A stretch of DNA of 30,981 nt from CAIOTO01 sp040389165 (lineage in GTDB: Bacteria > Pseudomonadota > Alphaproteobacteria > Paracaedibacterales > CAIOTO01). The stretch is from assembly GCA_040389165.1 (NCBI GenBank), contig JAZKAK010000045.1, positions 1-30,981 on the forward strand. The letters run 5' to 3'. A model generated the notes under the pieces. That model had not been told where the DNA came from. It worked only from the letters and a program-made list of their open reading frames with translations, and ran no database searches. Shown here piece by piece: positions 15,343-23,363 of the stretch (its first letter is position 1; each line of letters begins with the position of its first letter). The position numbers and the translations under genes were made by a program.

Positions 15343-15780
15343 ATGAAATTAGCGTCCTCCACTTTAAAACTATGTGCTGCGAATCAAACAGAAATAAATA
15401 ATGAAGATAAAGATCATTTTATAGAACGAAACGGTGTTAAATATGCAGGGACACATCTCATTTTAGATCTATGGGGCGCTAAAAATCTAGATAACATAAA
15501 TCTTATTGAAGCGACTTTGCGCGAAGCCACGCTAAAAGCAGGTGCAACGTTATTGCATACGCATTTGCACCACTTCACACCCAACGGCGGCGTTTCCGGG
15601 GTAGCTGTTTTAGCAGAATCACATATCAGCATTCACACATGGCCTGAAAAAGGATATGCAGCACTCGATGTATTCATGTGCGGCGATGCCCTGCCCCACA
15701 AAACCATTCAGCTTTTCAAAAAGGCGTTTAGCCCTGAACGTATTTTGGTAAATGAACAAATGCGCGGCGGGACTTTTTAA
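15343..15780 (+). CDS. speD: S-adenosylmethionine decarboxylase proenzyme
   Basis: 145 residues, the short prokaryotic (class 1b) form. It makes decarboxylated S-adenosylmethionine, the aminopropyl donor for spermidine. The self-cleavage site is VLAESHISIHTWPEKGYAA: cutting between Glu and Ser turns the Ser into the pyruvoyl cofactor. HLILDLWGA and a GDALPHK region with the conserved FMCG are also present. The N-terminal 30 residues are longer than in the shortest homologues, so the start could lie slightly downstream. It is 36 bases upstream of speE and surely co-transcribed. No ornithine or arginine decarboxylase gene is in the window, so putrescine must come from elsewhere in the genome or from a host. 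Confidence 0.95.
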   Translation: MKLASSTLKLCAANQTEINNEDKDHFIERNGVKYAGTHLILDLWGAKNLDNINLIEATLREATLKAGATLLHTHLHHFTPNGGVSGVAVLAESHISIHTWPEKGYAALDVFMCGDALPHKTIQLFKKAFSPERILVNEQMRGGTF

Positions 15781-15816
15781 AAACAGTAATAAGAACACTC
15801 CTAAAAAGGCAAAGCT

Positions 15817-16671
15817 ATGACTTCTTGGTATAACGAAACGCTTCACTCTGAATGGGGTCAACGGTTTTCAATTGATAAAATTCTTTTTGAAGATAAAACA
15901 GAACATTTTGATCTTATCATTTTTGAAAACAAACAATTTGGACGCGTGATGGCGTTAGATGGCGCAATTCAAACCACAGAAGCCGATGAATTTGTATACC
16001 ATGAAATGCTAACGCATGTGCCTTTGTTTGCACATGGAAATGCCAAAAAGGTCTTAATTGTTGGCGGAGGGGATGGCGGTATTTTACGAGAAGTATGCAA
16101 GCATCCTGTAGATAGCGTAACAATGGTTGAAATCGACCCCACTGTCATTAAACTTAGCCAAGAATTTTTCCCCAAACATTCGAATGGGTCTTTTAATGAT
16201 CCACGTCTTAACTTAATTATTCAAGATGCTGCCGTTTTTATGGCTGAAGATAAAGATCTTTATGACGTAATTATTGTGGACTCAACAGATCCCGAGGGAC
16301 CTGGAGCTGTTTTATTTAGCGAAGAATTCTATGCGAATTGCTCTAAACGCTTAGCTGCAGATGGAATTTTAGTGAATCAAAATGGTGTTCCGTTTTTACA
16401 AGCTAACGAATTAACGACAACATACAAAAGGCTTTCTGGCATTTTCAAAGATGCTTGTTTTTACACCGCTGCTGTCCCAACGTATGCGGGCGGATTAATG
16501 ACGCTTGGTTGGGCGAGCAAGAATCCAGCAGTGCGGAATGTTCCACTAGCAACACTCAAACAGCGTTTTGCAAGCAGCCAAATTCAAACGAACTATTATA
16601 CGCCGGCTTGCCACCAAGCAAGTTTTGCCTTACCTGCGTTCATTCACCGTTTGATGAATAAAAGTTCTTAA
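15817..16671 (+). CDS. speE: Spermidine synthase (polyamine aminopropyltransferase)
   Basis: 284 residues. Transfers the aminopropyl group from decarboxylated SAM to putrescine. The Rossmann-type methyltransferase fold shows VLIVGGGDGGILREVCKH, VEIDPTVIKLSQEFFP and the active-site DSTDPEGPGAVLFSEEFY with the catalytic Asp. An N-terminal beta domain with SIDKILFEDKTEHFDLIIFE and the EFVYHEMLTHVP substrate motif is also typical. AAGGC precedes the ATG. It forms an operon with speD. Its 3' end overlaps the convergent cydX stop codon by 4 bases. Confidence 0.96.
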   Translation: MTSWYNETLHSEWGQRFSIDKILFEDKTEHFDLIIFENKQFGRVMALDGAIQTTEADEFVYHEMLTHVPLFAHGNAKKVLIVGGGDGGILREVCKHPVDSVTMVEIDPTVIKLSQEFFPKHSNGSFNDPRLNLIIQDAAVFMAEDKDLYDVIIVDSTDPEGPGAVLFSEEFYANCSKRLAADGILVNQNGVPFLQANELTTTYKRLSGIFKDACFYTAAVPTYAGGLMTLGWASKNPAVRNVPLATLKQRFASSQIQTNYYTPACHQASFALPAFIHRLMNKSS

Positions 16672-16772
16672 TCTAACTCAACCACATCTTCGCCCATTTC
16701 AAGCCACATCGCGTTCAAAATTGCAAATGAACAGGCCAGACCAAGGCCTAGCACCCAACTAAAATACCACAT
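16668..16772 (-). CDS. cydX: CydX small subunit of cytochrome bd oxidase
   Basis: 34 residues, one membrane helix: starts MWYFSWVLGLGLACSFAILN, followed by AMWLEMGED. The MWYFSW-LG-LLAC-F pattern with a Glu after the helix is that of CydX/YbgT (E. coli CydX is 37 residues), which stabilises haems in the CydAB complex. A strong ribosome site (AGGAG, 7 bases before the ATG) supports translation. It follows cydB on the same strand, but about 185 bases away because a repeat-rich spacer intervenes. Confidence 0.93.
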   Translation of the reverse strand: MWYFSWVLGLGLACSFAILNAMWLEMGEDVVELD

Positions 16773-16803
16773 AATTTACTCCTAATTCATCTTTTAATGT
16801 GCC

Positions 16804-16826
16804 ATCCTCGGACTTGATCCGAGGAT
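16804..16826. repeat. Short palindromic repeat in the cydB-cydX spacer
   Basis: ATCCTCGGA and TCCGAGGAT form a perfect 9-bp stem around CTTGA. The motif (CATCCTCGGACTTGATCCGA) is the core of a widespread alphaproteobacterial intergenic repeat. Further decayed pieces follow (GATCCCCGGGGCTGAC near 16890). A hairpin here could lower transcription into cydX or protect the upstream mRNA. Confidence 0.6.
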
Positions 16827-16958
16827 CTCTACTGTTAATAGTGCTTATAGGCCATATTAAGTCACTCATATTTGCCTTATTACGTTTATAGATCCCCGGG
16901 GCTGACACGGTTGGTGGGAATAGCAGCGGTAGATATAGAAATGACAAAAGGAAAAATA

Positions 16959-18158
16959 TCAATAACTACTATGATTCGCATCAATCGAATCCGCCGTCAC
17001 TTTGCCGCGTAATACACGATATACCCAGCCCGTATAGGTCAAAATAATGGGCACAAAAATCAACGTTGCAATCAACATAATACCCAACGTCCCCTTACTC
17101 GACGAAGCATCCCAAACAGTCAAACTACTATTAAGATGCGTTGATGATGGCAGAATAAAAGGAAACATCGTCACGCCAACGGTTGCGATCAAACCTACAA
17201 TACAAAAACTACTGGTGATAAATGCCAAACCAATCTTATGCATACGGATGACAAACAATGTAAGAACAGCACTTACATACACAAGAAAAGGAACACATAG
17301 CAAAATTGGGTGCTGTGTATAATTGTAAGCCCATCGGCTCTTGAAGTCTCCTCCGGTAAGAACCATTTTCATGAGTGGATTTGACGGGGCATTATGCAAT
17401 GCCTTTCCAACAAGTGTATATGTGTCAGCTATTGGATATCCTTTTACGTGTTTAAGGCCTGCGATAAGAGTATAGCCCTTTGTGAAAAATAACGTCCAGA
17501 TGCCATTCAAAGTAAACAAGGCCAGCATAACGAAAATTGCCCAATACACAATCGCCTTAGCACGCCGCACAAGTATAGGATCATTCACTTTAAGTAAAAT
17601 ATAGATACCCCCCTGCATGACCATCATGGCTAGACTAACAAGCCCACAAATAAGACTGTAGGGATTGAGCAATTCGAACAAGCTACCGGTATAAAACATC
17701 CGAAGCGTGTCATCAAAATGAAATGGTATGCCTATTAACGCATTGCCAACAGCAACACCAAAAATCAACGCTGGCACAAGACTGCTGATGCAAATGGCAT
17801 AATCAAAACTTGTGCGCCAGCAGTTTCCATCTGATTTACTGCGGAATTTAAGCGCTACGGGACGCACGATCAACCCTAACAACGCTAAGAACATCGCTAG
17901 ATACATGCCCGAGAATGCAACCGCGTATACCAATGGCCATGCTGCAAAAATTGCTCCAGCGCCTAGGATCAGCCAAACTTGATTCCCCTCCCAGACAGGC
18001 GCAAACGTGTTGATAATAATGCGTCGCTCGACATCTGTTTTGCCAACGAATGGCAATAACATTGCAGCGCCCATATCAAAACCATCCATAACAGCAAAGC
18101 CGATCAGCAATACCCCAAGCAATACCCACCAGATAACGCGTAATACTTCATAATCCAT
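16959..18158 (-). CDS. cydB: Cytochrome bd ubiquinol oxidase subunit II
   Basis: 399 residues from the ATG at 18158 (MDYEVLRVIWWVLLGVLLIG), which has AAGGG about 11 bases upstream; an ATG nine bases earlier has no room for a ribosome site. CydB is the partner of CydA in the quinol-oxidising, high-affinity oxygen reductase. Typical segments: FAVMDGFDMGAAML, NTFAPVWEGNQVWLILGAGA, FSGMYLAMFLALLGLIVRPVALKFR, and the C-terminal MFPFILPSSTHLNSSLTVWDASSS, all as in bd-I. About eight membrane helices. Its start lies within a few bases of the cydA stop. Confidence 0.96.
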   Translation of the reverse strand: MDYEVLRVIWWVLLGVLLIGFAVMDGFDMGAAMLLPFVGKTDVERRIIINTFAPVWEGNQVWLILGAGAIFAAWPLVYAVAFSGMYLAMFLALLGLIVRPVALKFRSKSDGNCWRTSFDYAICISSLVPALIFGVAVGNALIGIPFHFDDTLRMFYTGSLFELLNPYSLICGLVSLAMMVMQGGIYILLKVNDPILVRRAKAIVYWAIFVMLALFTLNGIWTLFFTKGYTLIAGLKHVKGYPIADTYTLVGKALHNAPSNPLMKMVLTGGDFKSRWAYNYTQHPILLCVPFLVYVSAVLTLFVIRMHKIGLAFITSSFCIVGLIATVGVTMFPFILPSSTHLNSSLTVWDASSSKGTLGIMLIATLIFVPIILTYTGWVYRVLRGKVTADSIDANHSSY

Positions 18159-18163
18159 GATAA

Positions 18164-19696
18164 TCATCCCTTCTTAAATGCATTAACTGGTCCAAGTTTG
18201 ACATACTTGACCATCAAATACGCATCCACGATCGCAAGCACTGTATAAAACACAACAAAACCTATTAACGTGAACCATACATTACCAGCTGATACGGATG
18301 ATGTTGCAAGATATGTCGGCAACACGCCTTCAATCGCCCACGGCTGCCTGCCATTTTCAGCGACAAACCAGCCCAGCTCAATCGCAACCCATGGCAATGG
18401 CAAGCTCGCCACAGCAAGCCTTAGAAACCAGGGGTGCTTCGCAACTCTCTTTTTAACCGAGGTATAAAACGCAAAACCAAAAAAGAAAATAAAGAACAAT
18501 CCAAGTCCCACCATAATACGAAATGACCAAAACAGCGGTGCCACATTTGGAATAGTATCTGCCGCAGCCATATTAATCTGCTCATCATTAGCCCCAACCA
18601 CAGGGTCATGATGCCGTTTTAGTAAAAGTGCATAACCCAAGTCCTGCGCATGCTCTTGGAATTGTTTTTTAAGCGCCTCATTCGTGCGATCTTTGCGCAG
18701 ATGCTGCAGTGCATCGTATGCAATCATGCCATTTCGTATACGCATTTTTGATACTTCAATTAAATCCTTAATACCCGGAATTTCTTGTGTTAATGTCCTA
18801 GTCGCAATAAGACCCAACATCCATGGAATCTTAACTTCATAATCTGTTTTATGATTCACCACGTCTGGAATACCAAAAATAGAAAATCCTGCTGGTGCTG
18901 GTTCGGTTTCCCACATGGCTTCAATCCCTGCGATTTTCATTTTTTGATGTTGCGTCGCGGTGTATCCACTTTCATCACCCAGAACAACAACAGACAGAGC
19001 CGAAGCCAAACCAAAGCTTGCCGCCACTGCAATAGAACGTTTGGCAAACTCCATATGCCGATTACGAAGCAAGTAATACGCACTTACCGACATCACAAAC
19101 ATCGCACCTGTCACATATCCTGCGCTTACGGTATGCACGAACTTTGACTGCGCTACGGGATTAAAAAAAATGTCGTAAAATGACGTTAATTCCATCCGCA
19201 TTGTGTCGGGATTGAACGCCGAGCCAACTGGATTTTGCATCCAGGCGTTCGCAATCAAAATCCATAAAGCAGAGAGGTTTGTGGCAATCGCCAAAAGCCA
19301 TGTGACCGTTAAATGTGCAACTTTTGATATTTTGTTCCATCCAAAAAAGAACAAGCCTATAAACGTCGCCTCAAGAAAGAAAGCCATCAACCCTTCAATA
19401 GCCAGCAATGAACCAAAGATGTCTCCTACGTAATGAGAATAATATGCCCAATTTGTGCCAAATTGAAACTCAAGCGTCACACCCGTCGCAACACCCATCG
19501 CAAAGTTAATCCCGAATAGCAGCCCCCAGAACTTTGTCATTTCACGCCAGATCGGTCGATTGGTCATGACATACACGCTTTCCATAATAGCAAGCAGAAA
19601 TGACAATCCCAGCGTAAGTGGGACAAATAAAAAATGATACATAGCCGTCAAGCCAAACTGCAAGCGTGATAACTGTACAACGTCAAGATTCATCAT
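18164..19696 (-). CDS. cydA: Cytochrome bd ubiquinol oxidase subunit I
   Basis: 510 residues from the ATG pair at 19696/19693; a frame extension upstream to 19738 is not supported by family alignment (relatives begin M-LDIVELSRLQF). The haem b595 ligand is the His in LTAMYHFLFVPLTLG; further hallmarks are GTNWAYYSHYVGDIFGSLLAIEGLMAFFLEATF, the Q-loop segment with KIAGIEAMWETEPAPAGFSI, and GWFVAENGRQPWAIEGVLPT. The Q-loop includes the long C-terminal insertion (MRIRNGMIAYDALQHLRKD, LGYALLLKR), so this is the E. coli bd-I-like long form. It would give the cell oxygen respiration at low oxygen. It overlaps the CydP-like gene by 14 bases. Confidence 0.96.
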   Translation of the reverse strand: MMNLDVVQLSRLQFGLTAMYHFLFVPLTLGLSFLLAIMESVYVMTNRPIWREMTKFWGLLFGINFAMGVATGVTLEFQFGTNWAYYSHYVGDIFGSLLAIEGLMAFFLEATFIGLFFFGWNKISKVAHLTVTWLLAIATNLSALWILIANAWMQNPVGSAFNPDTMRMELTSFYDIFFNPVAQSKFVHTVSAGYVTGAMFVMSVSAYYLLRNRHMEFAKRSIAVAASFGLASALSVVVLGDESGYTATQHQKMKIAGIEAMWETEPAPAGFSIFGIPDVVNHKTDYEVKIPWMLGLIATRTLTQEIPGIKDLIEVSKMRIRNGMIAYDALQHLRKDRTNEALKKQFQEHAQDLGYALLLKRHHDPVVGANDEQINMAAADTIPNVAPLFWSFRIMVGLGLFFIFFFGFAFYTSVKKRVAKHPWFLRLAVASLPLPWVAIELGWFVAENGRQPWAIEGVLPTYLATSSVSAGNVWFTLIGFVVFYTVLAIVDAYLMVKYVKLGPVNAFKKG

Positions 19697-19859
19697 GAAA
19701 CGTGCTTTCTTTTTGTGTGGTAAGGAAATGGTGTTCAATGGTATTAGGAGTTAATTTAATTTTCTCGCCTGGTACAATTTTAAAAAAAATCCATAAAATG
19801 CTTACTTTAAGAAGCAAAAGAATTATTATCTTTTTTGCAAGTGGATGGAGTTTAGTCAG
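19683..19859 (-). CDS. CydP-like small membrane protein of the bd oxidase operon
   Basis: 58 residues from the ATG at 19859, one membrane helix (KKIIILLLLKVSILWIFFKI) followed by a short polar tail PGEKIKLTPNTIEHHFL. The Lys-Leu/Val-x-hydrophobic-Trp-x-Phe-Phe pattern, then a Pro and a tail ending in a His-Leu-like motif, resembles the putative bd oxidase small subunit CydP. The reading frame stays open to 19943, with another Met at 19895, but the 19943 start lies within a terminator hairpin. It overlaps the start of cydA, so it is the first gene of the operon. No clear ribosome site. Family call moderate. Confidence 0.6.
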   Translation of the reverse strand: MTKLHPLAKKIIILLLLKVSILWIFFKIVPGEKIKLTPNTIEHHFLTTQKESTFHDES

Positions 19860-19932
19860 CATTGCAAACCACACGTAAACTTTAATTAAATTCATATAAA
19901 AAGTATACGCGGCAAACAAGGCAATAAACAAT

Positions 19933-19961
19933 AAAAAAGCCACATTTTTTGTGGCTTTTTT
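19933..19961. terminator. Strong rho-independent terminator, bidirectional
   Basis: AAAAAAGCCACA, a short T loop and TGTGGCTTTTTT form a near perfect hairpin with A's on one side and T's on the other. It ends transcription of the secreted-protein gene at 20008-20499 before the cyd operon. Confidence 0.88.
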
Positions 19962-20007
19962 ATCTACTTAGGTACTCTCACTCAAGCAATAAAATTCAAC
20001 TAAAGAA

Positions 20008-20499
20008 TTAGTCGTGACGGCAAACAACGATACTGTTGTCATCAACTTCTGTAATATCCCACTTGAACATTTCACTTTGTGAATTCTGTGCTTCGATCGT
20101 TGCTTCTTTATTGTCCTCACCATCAATCGCAGCAAATAATCGCTTGTACAATTCAATATCTTTTTTATTCCTTACTTCACCTGAATATCTTGGATTTGAA
20201 TGCATACGCATTATTTTTCCACCTGAACGCTTTGACAGATACAAGATAGCATCATCCAATGAAACTGAAAGTGCAGCGATCATAGCTTCTTCACCTTTAT
20301 TTTCTGCACTTATTTGCGAATTATTTCTTACTGCTTGTACTCTAGCACGCACTTGATCGTAAAATTTTTTACTTACGGGATTTTGCTGGTTATTAACTTG
20401 TTTATGTTTTGCCGCTGGTGGTGGGGTAGCCTCATCATCAGCTGCATTAATACTCGTGGCTGCAGCAATAGTTGCGGCAATAGCTAAAATTCTTCTCAT
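20008..20499 (-). CDS. Small secreted protein of unknown function
   Basis: 163 residues. Signal peptide MRRILAIAATIAAATSINA, cut before ADDEAT, then a Pro/Ala/Lys linker and a mainly helical domain (FYDQVRARVQAVRNNSQI, GEEAMIAALSVSLDDAILYL) ending in a strand-like tail (MFKWDITEVDDNSIVVCRHD). AGGAG is present just before the ATG and a strong terminator follows, so it is a stand-alone unit. One Cys only, four residues from the end. I recognise no family; a periplasmic or host-directed protein is possible. Confidence 0.75.
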   Translation of the reverse strand: MRRILAIAATIAAATSINAADDEATPPPAAKHKQVNNQQNPVSKKFYDQVRARVQAVRNNSQISAENKGEEAMIAALSVSLDDAILYLSKRSGGKIMRMHSNPRYSGEVRNKKDIELYKRLFAAIDGEDNKEATIEAQNSQSEMFKWDITEVDDNSIVVCRHD

Positions 20500-20598
20500 A
20501 CATAACTCCTGTAAAATGTTCTGTTAACGGTTAATCATAGCATGGACGAAACCAATATCAATAAAATTTTATTCAATTCTATCGAAAACTATGCGCAC

Positions 20599-20616
20599 TC
20601 TGATTTCAAAATCAGA
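20599..20616. repeat. Short perfect inverted repeat upstream of the secreted-protein gene
   Basis: TCTGATTT and AAATCAGA with a 2-base centre, about 100 bases upstream of the gene start at 20499. It could be an operator or a small hairpin; no regulator is known for it. Confidence 0.3.
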
Positions 20617-20736
20617 TCTACAGTCATATATATACAGTGTATTGGTTAATATATTCTTAACAAAAACATAAATAATAGGGAATAGCGTTTAGAAAGGGAG
20701 ATTTTTACATGCCGTATTTTATTAATCGACAAAAAA

Positions 20737-20828
20737 TGGCGGAGAGAGGGGGATTCGAACCCCCGATACGGAATAACCCATATGACGGTTTAGCAAACCG
20801 TTGCCTTAAGCCGCTCGGCCATCTCTCC
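20737..20828 (-). tRNA. tRNA-Ser (anticodon GCU)
   Basis: 92 bases with encoded CCA. Acceptor GGAGAGA pairs with TCTCTCC; the anticodon loop is TTGCTAA, giving GCU, which reads AGC/AGU. The long variable arm (CATATGGGTTATTCCGTATC region) is typical of tRNA-Ser, and the T arm contains GGTTCGAATCC. It lies about 50 bases after the nucleoside transporter gene on the same strand, so it may be partly co-transcribed with it. Confidence 0.95.
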
Positions 20829-20878
20829 AATATATTTAATTTAAAGCGAACAGATGTGTCCGTCAAGCTTAAGTTGAC

Positions 20879-22132
20879 TTATACCAATAAAATTCCCAAA
20901 ATCGATGCTGTAATGCCTGTTGCTAGCGTACCAATAAGTAATGCACGAAAACCAAGTGATACTAAATTAGCACGTTGTTCAGGGCACATTGCCGCAATTC
21001 CAGCAACAGAAACACCAATTGATGCAAAATTGGCAAAACTCGCTAATGCAGACGTTAGAATAATACGTGTTTTAATCGATAGTGTTTGCCCCACTGTTGC
21101 AAAATCCATAAAAGCAAAGACTTCATTAAGAACCATCTTAGTTCCTAACAATTGAGCCGCCTGAAAGGCTTCGTTTGCAGGAACGCCCATGAGCAAAGCG
21201 ATGGGAAGAAACAGATAACCAAAAACACTTTGCAAGGTGATTGGCGTATTTGTCGGAACTAATCCTAAAATCTGATTGCAAAGTGCTATGAGTGCCGCCA
21301 TCACAATCAACATTGCCAAAATATTTACAAAAATAGCAAGCCCCTCACGCGTGCCGCGACTAATCGCATCAAGTGACCCCGTGAATGTATACATAGATGC
21401 AAGCGATCCGCTCGTTCGTTGCTGATCTGGTTCGATAATTTTACATAAACCAATAACAATAGGAATTGTGATTATATTTGTCATTAAAAAGACTTGCGTC
21501 GCATTGGCGACAAAACTATGGATAAGATGCCCGTAAATTGGAATAACGCTCATTGCGGAGGTTGCAAATCCAAGTGTCATCACCGTGAAAATTTCTGCGC
21601 GCGAAAAACTCTTAAGGTATGGCTTAACAAAAAGAGCCACTTCCATAGGGCCAAAAAATATTTTAGTAATCGATACGATGCCCATGGCCCCGCCAATATT
21701 TAGCATGCGCTCAAACAACGGGGATAGTACACGGACAAACAGAGAGATAACCCCCCAATAGAACAATAACATTGATAATGCACTGACAACGATAACCATT
21801 GGCAGTGATTGAAATGCGAAAATATGCGTAAAGCCCTTACGTGCATCAGGAATATCAAAAGGTGTGTCAGCCCCACCAAGATAACCAAAAACAAATTTTG
21901 TTCCCGAAAAAGTTGCTACTTGCAAAGCATTAATAGCTGCGCCTAATCGTTCAAATATAGGCTCGACAAACGGAACGTGCGTAATAATTACAGCTAAAAG
22001 CAGAGCAACAGAAAAACATTTAAATACAGCGCCCCACGCAATCTGATCGCGCTTTCTTGATACCAAATAGCACAACAAAAGCACACACAAAAAACCAACA
22101 ACGGGAAGAATTAATGGTGTTAACAATAACAT
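20879..22132 (-). CDS. Concentrative nucleoside transporter (CNT/NupC family)
   Basis: 417 residues, full CNT length with about ten hydrophobic segments and re-entrant loops. It imports nucleosides coupled to H+ or Na+. Family motifs: FAFQSLPMVIVVSALSMLLFYWG, FGPMEVALFVKPYLKSFSRAEIFTVMTLGFATS, GVPANEAFQAAQLLGTKMVLNEVFAFMDF and TSALASFANFASIGVSVAGI. The usual Gln/Thr-Glu-Ala-Pro substrate loop reads Met-Glu-Val-Ala here, so specificity may differ, though the Glu is kept. Nucleoside uptake would suit an organism that lives on a host's nucleotide pool. Single-gene unit with tRNA-Ser downstream. Confidence 0.92.
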   Translation of the reverse strand: MLLLTPLILPVVGFLCVLLLCYLVSRKRDQIAWGAVFKCFSVALLLAVIITHVPFVEPIFERLGAAINALQVATFSGTKFVFGYLGGADTPFDIPDARKGFTHIFAFQSLPMVIVVSALSMLLFYWGVISLFVRVLSPLFERMLNIGGAMGIVSITKIFFGPMEVALFVKPYLKSFSRAEIFTVMTLGFATSAMSVIPIYGHLIHSFVANATQVFLMTNIITIPIVIGLCKIIEPDQQRTSGSLASMYTFTGSLDAISRGTREGLAIFVNILAMLIVMAALIALCNQILGLVPTNTPITLQSVFGYLFLPIALLMGVPANEAFQAAQLLGTKMVLNEVFAFMDFATVGQTLSIKTRIILTSALASFANFASIGVSVAGIAAMCPEQRANLVSLGFRALLIGTLATGITASILGILLV

Positions 22133-22198
22133 GACAAGACTCTGATATGCCCAAGATGTATAGGCAGTATGCGACCATTTATCATAGTTTGTAAATAA

Positions 22199-23059
22199 TT
22201 AATGGCTATCTTTATGCGATTTATCAAAATTGCTTATCAATGATTTTAACGTTTGGATTTCATGCATTAATACATCTACTTTATGTTCTAAGGTAACTTC
22301 AATCTTAGCTTCCAATTCAGTCGCAACTTCAATGTTTGTTGTCAGAATTTTCATATTTTTTCTATTTTCTGCTCGTGCTGAATGCTGTATTGAATTAATA
22401 ATTAATCCAAAAAATAAGTTTAGAAGCATGAATTTCATTACCACTATATAACTGATAAAAAACAGATTTGCATACGGCATTGTTTTCTGAAGAGGCCGCA
22501 CAATTTCTGCCCAGCCATCATTTATCATTAATTGAAACATAGACATTAATGTATGACTTATTGACAAGAAATACTCTTCATTCACGCCCTTGAATAAATG
22601 AAATGCAAGAATAGAAAATATTGAGAAGAAAAGCATTAGAAAAAATGAAACGCTAACAATTCCAGGAATTGCATCTTTCATAGATACAATAAGAAATTGC
22701 ATTTTGGGGAAAAATCGAATCAAACGCACTAAACGTAAAATACGTAGGGCTCGCAAAGTTGTTAAATACCCCATTTGAGGTGGTATAGAAATAAGAACTA
22801 TAAATGTATCAAATAGGCACCATCCACTTTTAAAGAATTTTATTCTCTCGATATATAGACGAATAAGTAATTCAATGGAAAAAAATATCAATGCATAATG
22901 ATCAATCTTTTCAAGCAACCAGCCATAATGCTCACTCATATAGCTAGACGTAGCCAAAAAAATGGATACTGCATTGATAATGATAACAGTTGCAATTAAT
23001 TCATCTGCAAGATTGCTAGTCATAATTTTCTTGAGTTGGCTCTTCTTTTTGAACATCAT
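22199..23059 (-). CDS. Single-domain voltage-gated cation channel (BacNav-like)
   Basis: 286 residues, six-helix architecture. S1 near 23-42, S4 with regularly spaced Arg (TLRALRILRLVRLIRFFPKM, about 100-119), S5 (FFLMLFFSIFSILAFHLF), a pore helix and filter (SHTLMSMFQLMINDGWAEIV RPL), S6 (FFISYIVVMKFMLLNLFFGLIINSI) and a long C-terminal coiled coil (about 235-280, ELEAKIEVTLEHKVDVLMHE) as in bacterial sodium channels. The filter reads I-N-D-G-W instead of the NaChBac-type T-L-E-S-W, so the charged ring would be Asp. Four copies would form a pore. No ribosome site is clear; two adjacent ATGs occur. The gene is divergent from the RHH gene with 46 bases between the start codons. Confidence 0.9.
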   Translation of the reverse strand: MMFKKKSQLKKIMTSNLADELIATVIIINAVSIFLATSSYMSEHYGWLLEKIDHYALIFFSIELLIRLYIERIKFFKSGWCLFDTFIVLISIPPQMGYLTTLRALRILRLVRLIRFFPKMQFLIVSMKDAIPGIVSVSFFLMLFFSIFSILAFHLFKGVNEEYFLSISHTLMSMFQLMINDGWAEIVRPLQKTMPYANLFFISYIVVMKFMLLNLFFGLIINSIQHSARAENRKNMKILTTNIEVATELEAKIEVTLEHKVDVLMHEIQTLKSLISNFDKSHKDSH

Positions 23060-23105
23060 ATACTACATAATTACGGATACTATTACGTGCAATTTTAGGC
23101 TAATT

Positions 23106-23351
23106 ATGCAGAAAAAATCAATACGTTTATCGGGGCATAACACGAGCCTCGCGCTTGAAAAGGAATTTTGGGAATCGCTTGAGATTATAGCGGCAACTCA
23201 GAATACAACGCTCGTTGACTTTATTACGTATCAGGATTGCCATCGAAAAGATATTAATCTTGCAAGTCACCTACGTGTTTATGCGCTGAATTATTACAAG
23301 AATCAATGCGCGCCTGCCTCGAATGAATGCCCACCTAAGGTAAATCAATAA
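23106..23351 (+). CDS. Ribbon-helix-helix domain protein (RHH_4 type)
   Basis: 81 residues from the ATG at 23106; the frame extends further upstream but conservation begins here. IRLSGHNTSLALEKEFWESLEIIAATQNTTLVDFITYQDCHRKDINLASHLRVYALNYYK matches in pattern (GHxTSxxLExxFWxxL, then L-x-x-x-I, then NL-S-x-xRV-x-x-L) the small alphaproteobacterial RHH_4 proteins, thought to be DNA-binding regulators. Its 3' end is 7 bases from the convergent FNR stop codon, a compact pairing. Confidence 0.85.
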   Translation: MQKKSIRLSGHNTSLALEKEFWESLEIIAATQNTTLVDFITYQDCHRKDINLASHLRVYALNYYKNQCAPASNECPPKVNQ

Positions 23352-23363
23352 AATTATCTTAGG
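23334..23363. terminator. Hairpin between the convergent RHH and FNR genes
   Basis: CCTAAGGTAA and TTATCTTAGG form a 10-bp stem with one G-T pair across a 10-base loop, covering both stop codons. No T run, so a bidirectional terminator role is tentative. Confidence 0.4.

Noticed and set aside
16759..16962. Minus-strand frame of 67 codons between cydB and cydX
   Set aside because: It reads through the palindromic repeat and overlaps the true cydX start; no ribosome site or conserved pattern.
19860..19943. N-terminal extension of the CydP-like protein to the ATG at 19943
   Set aside because: That ATG lies inside the strong terminator hairpin, so it is unlikely to be translated; a later Met fits the single-helix family.
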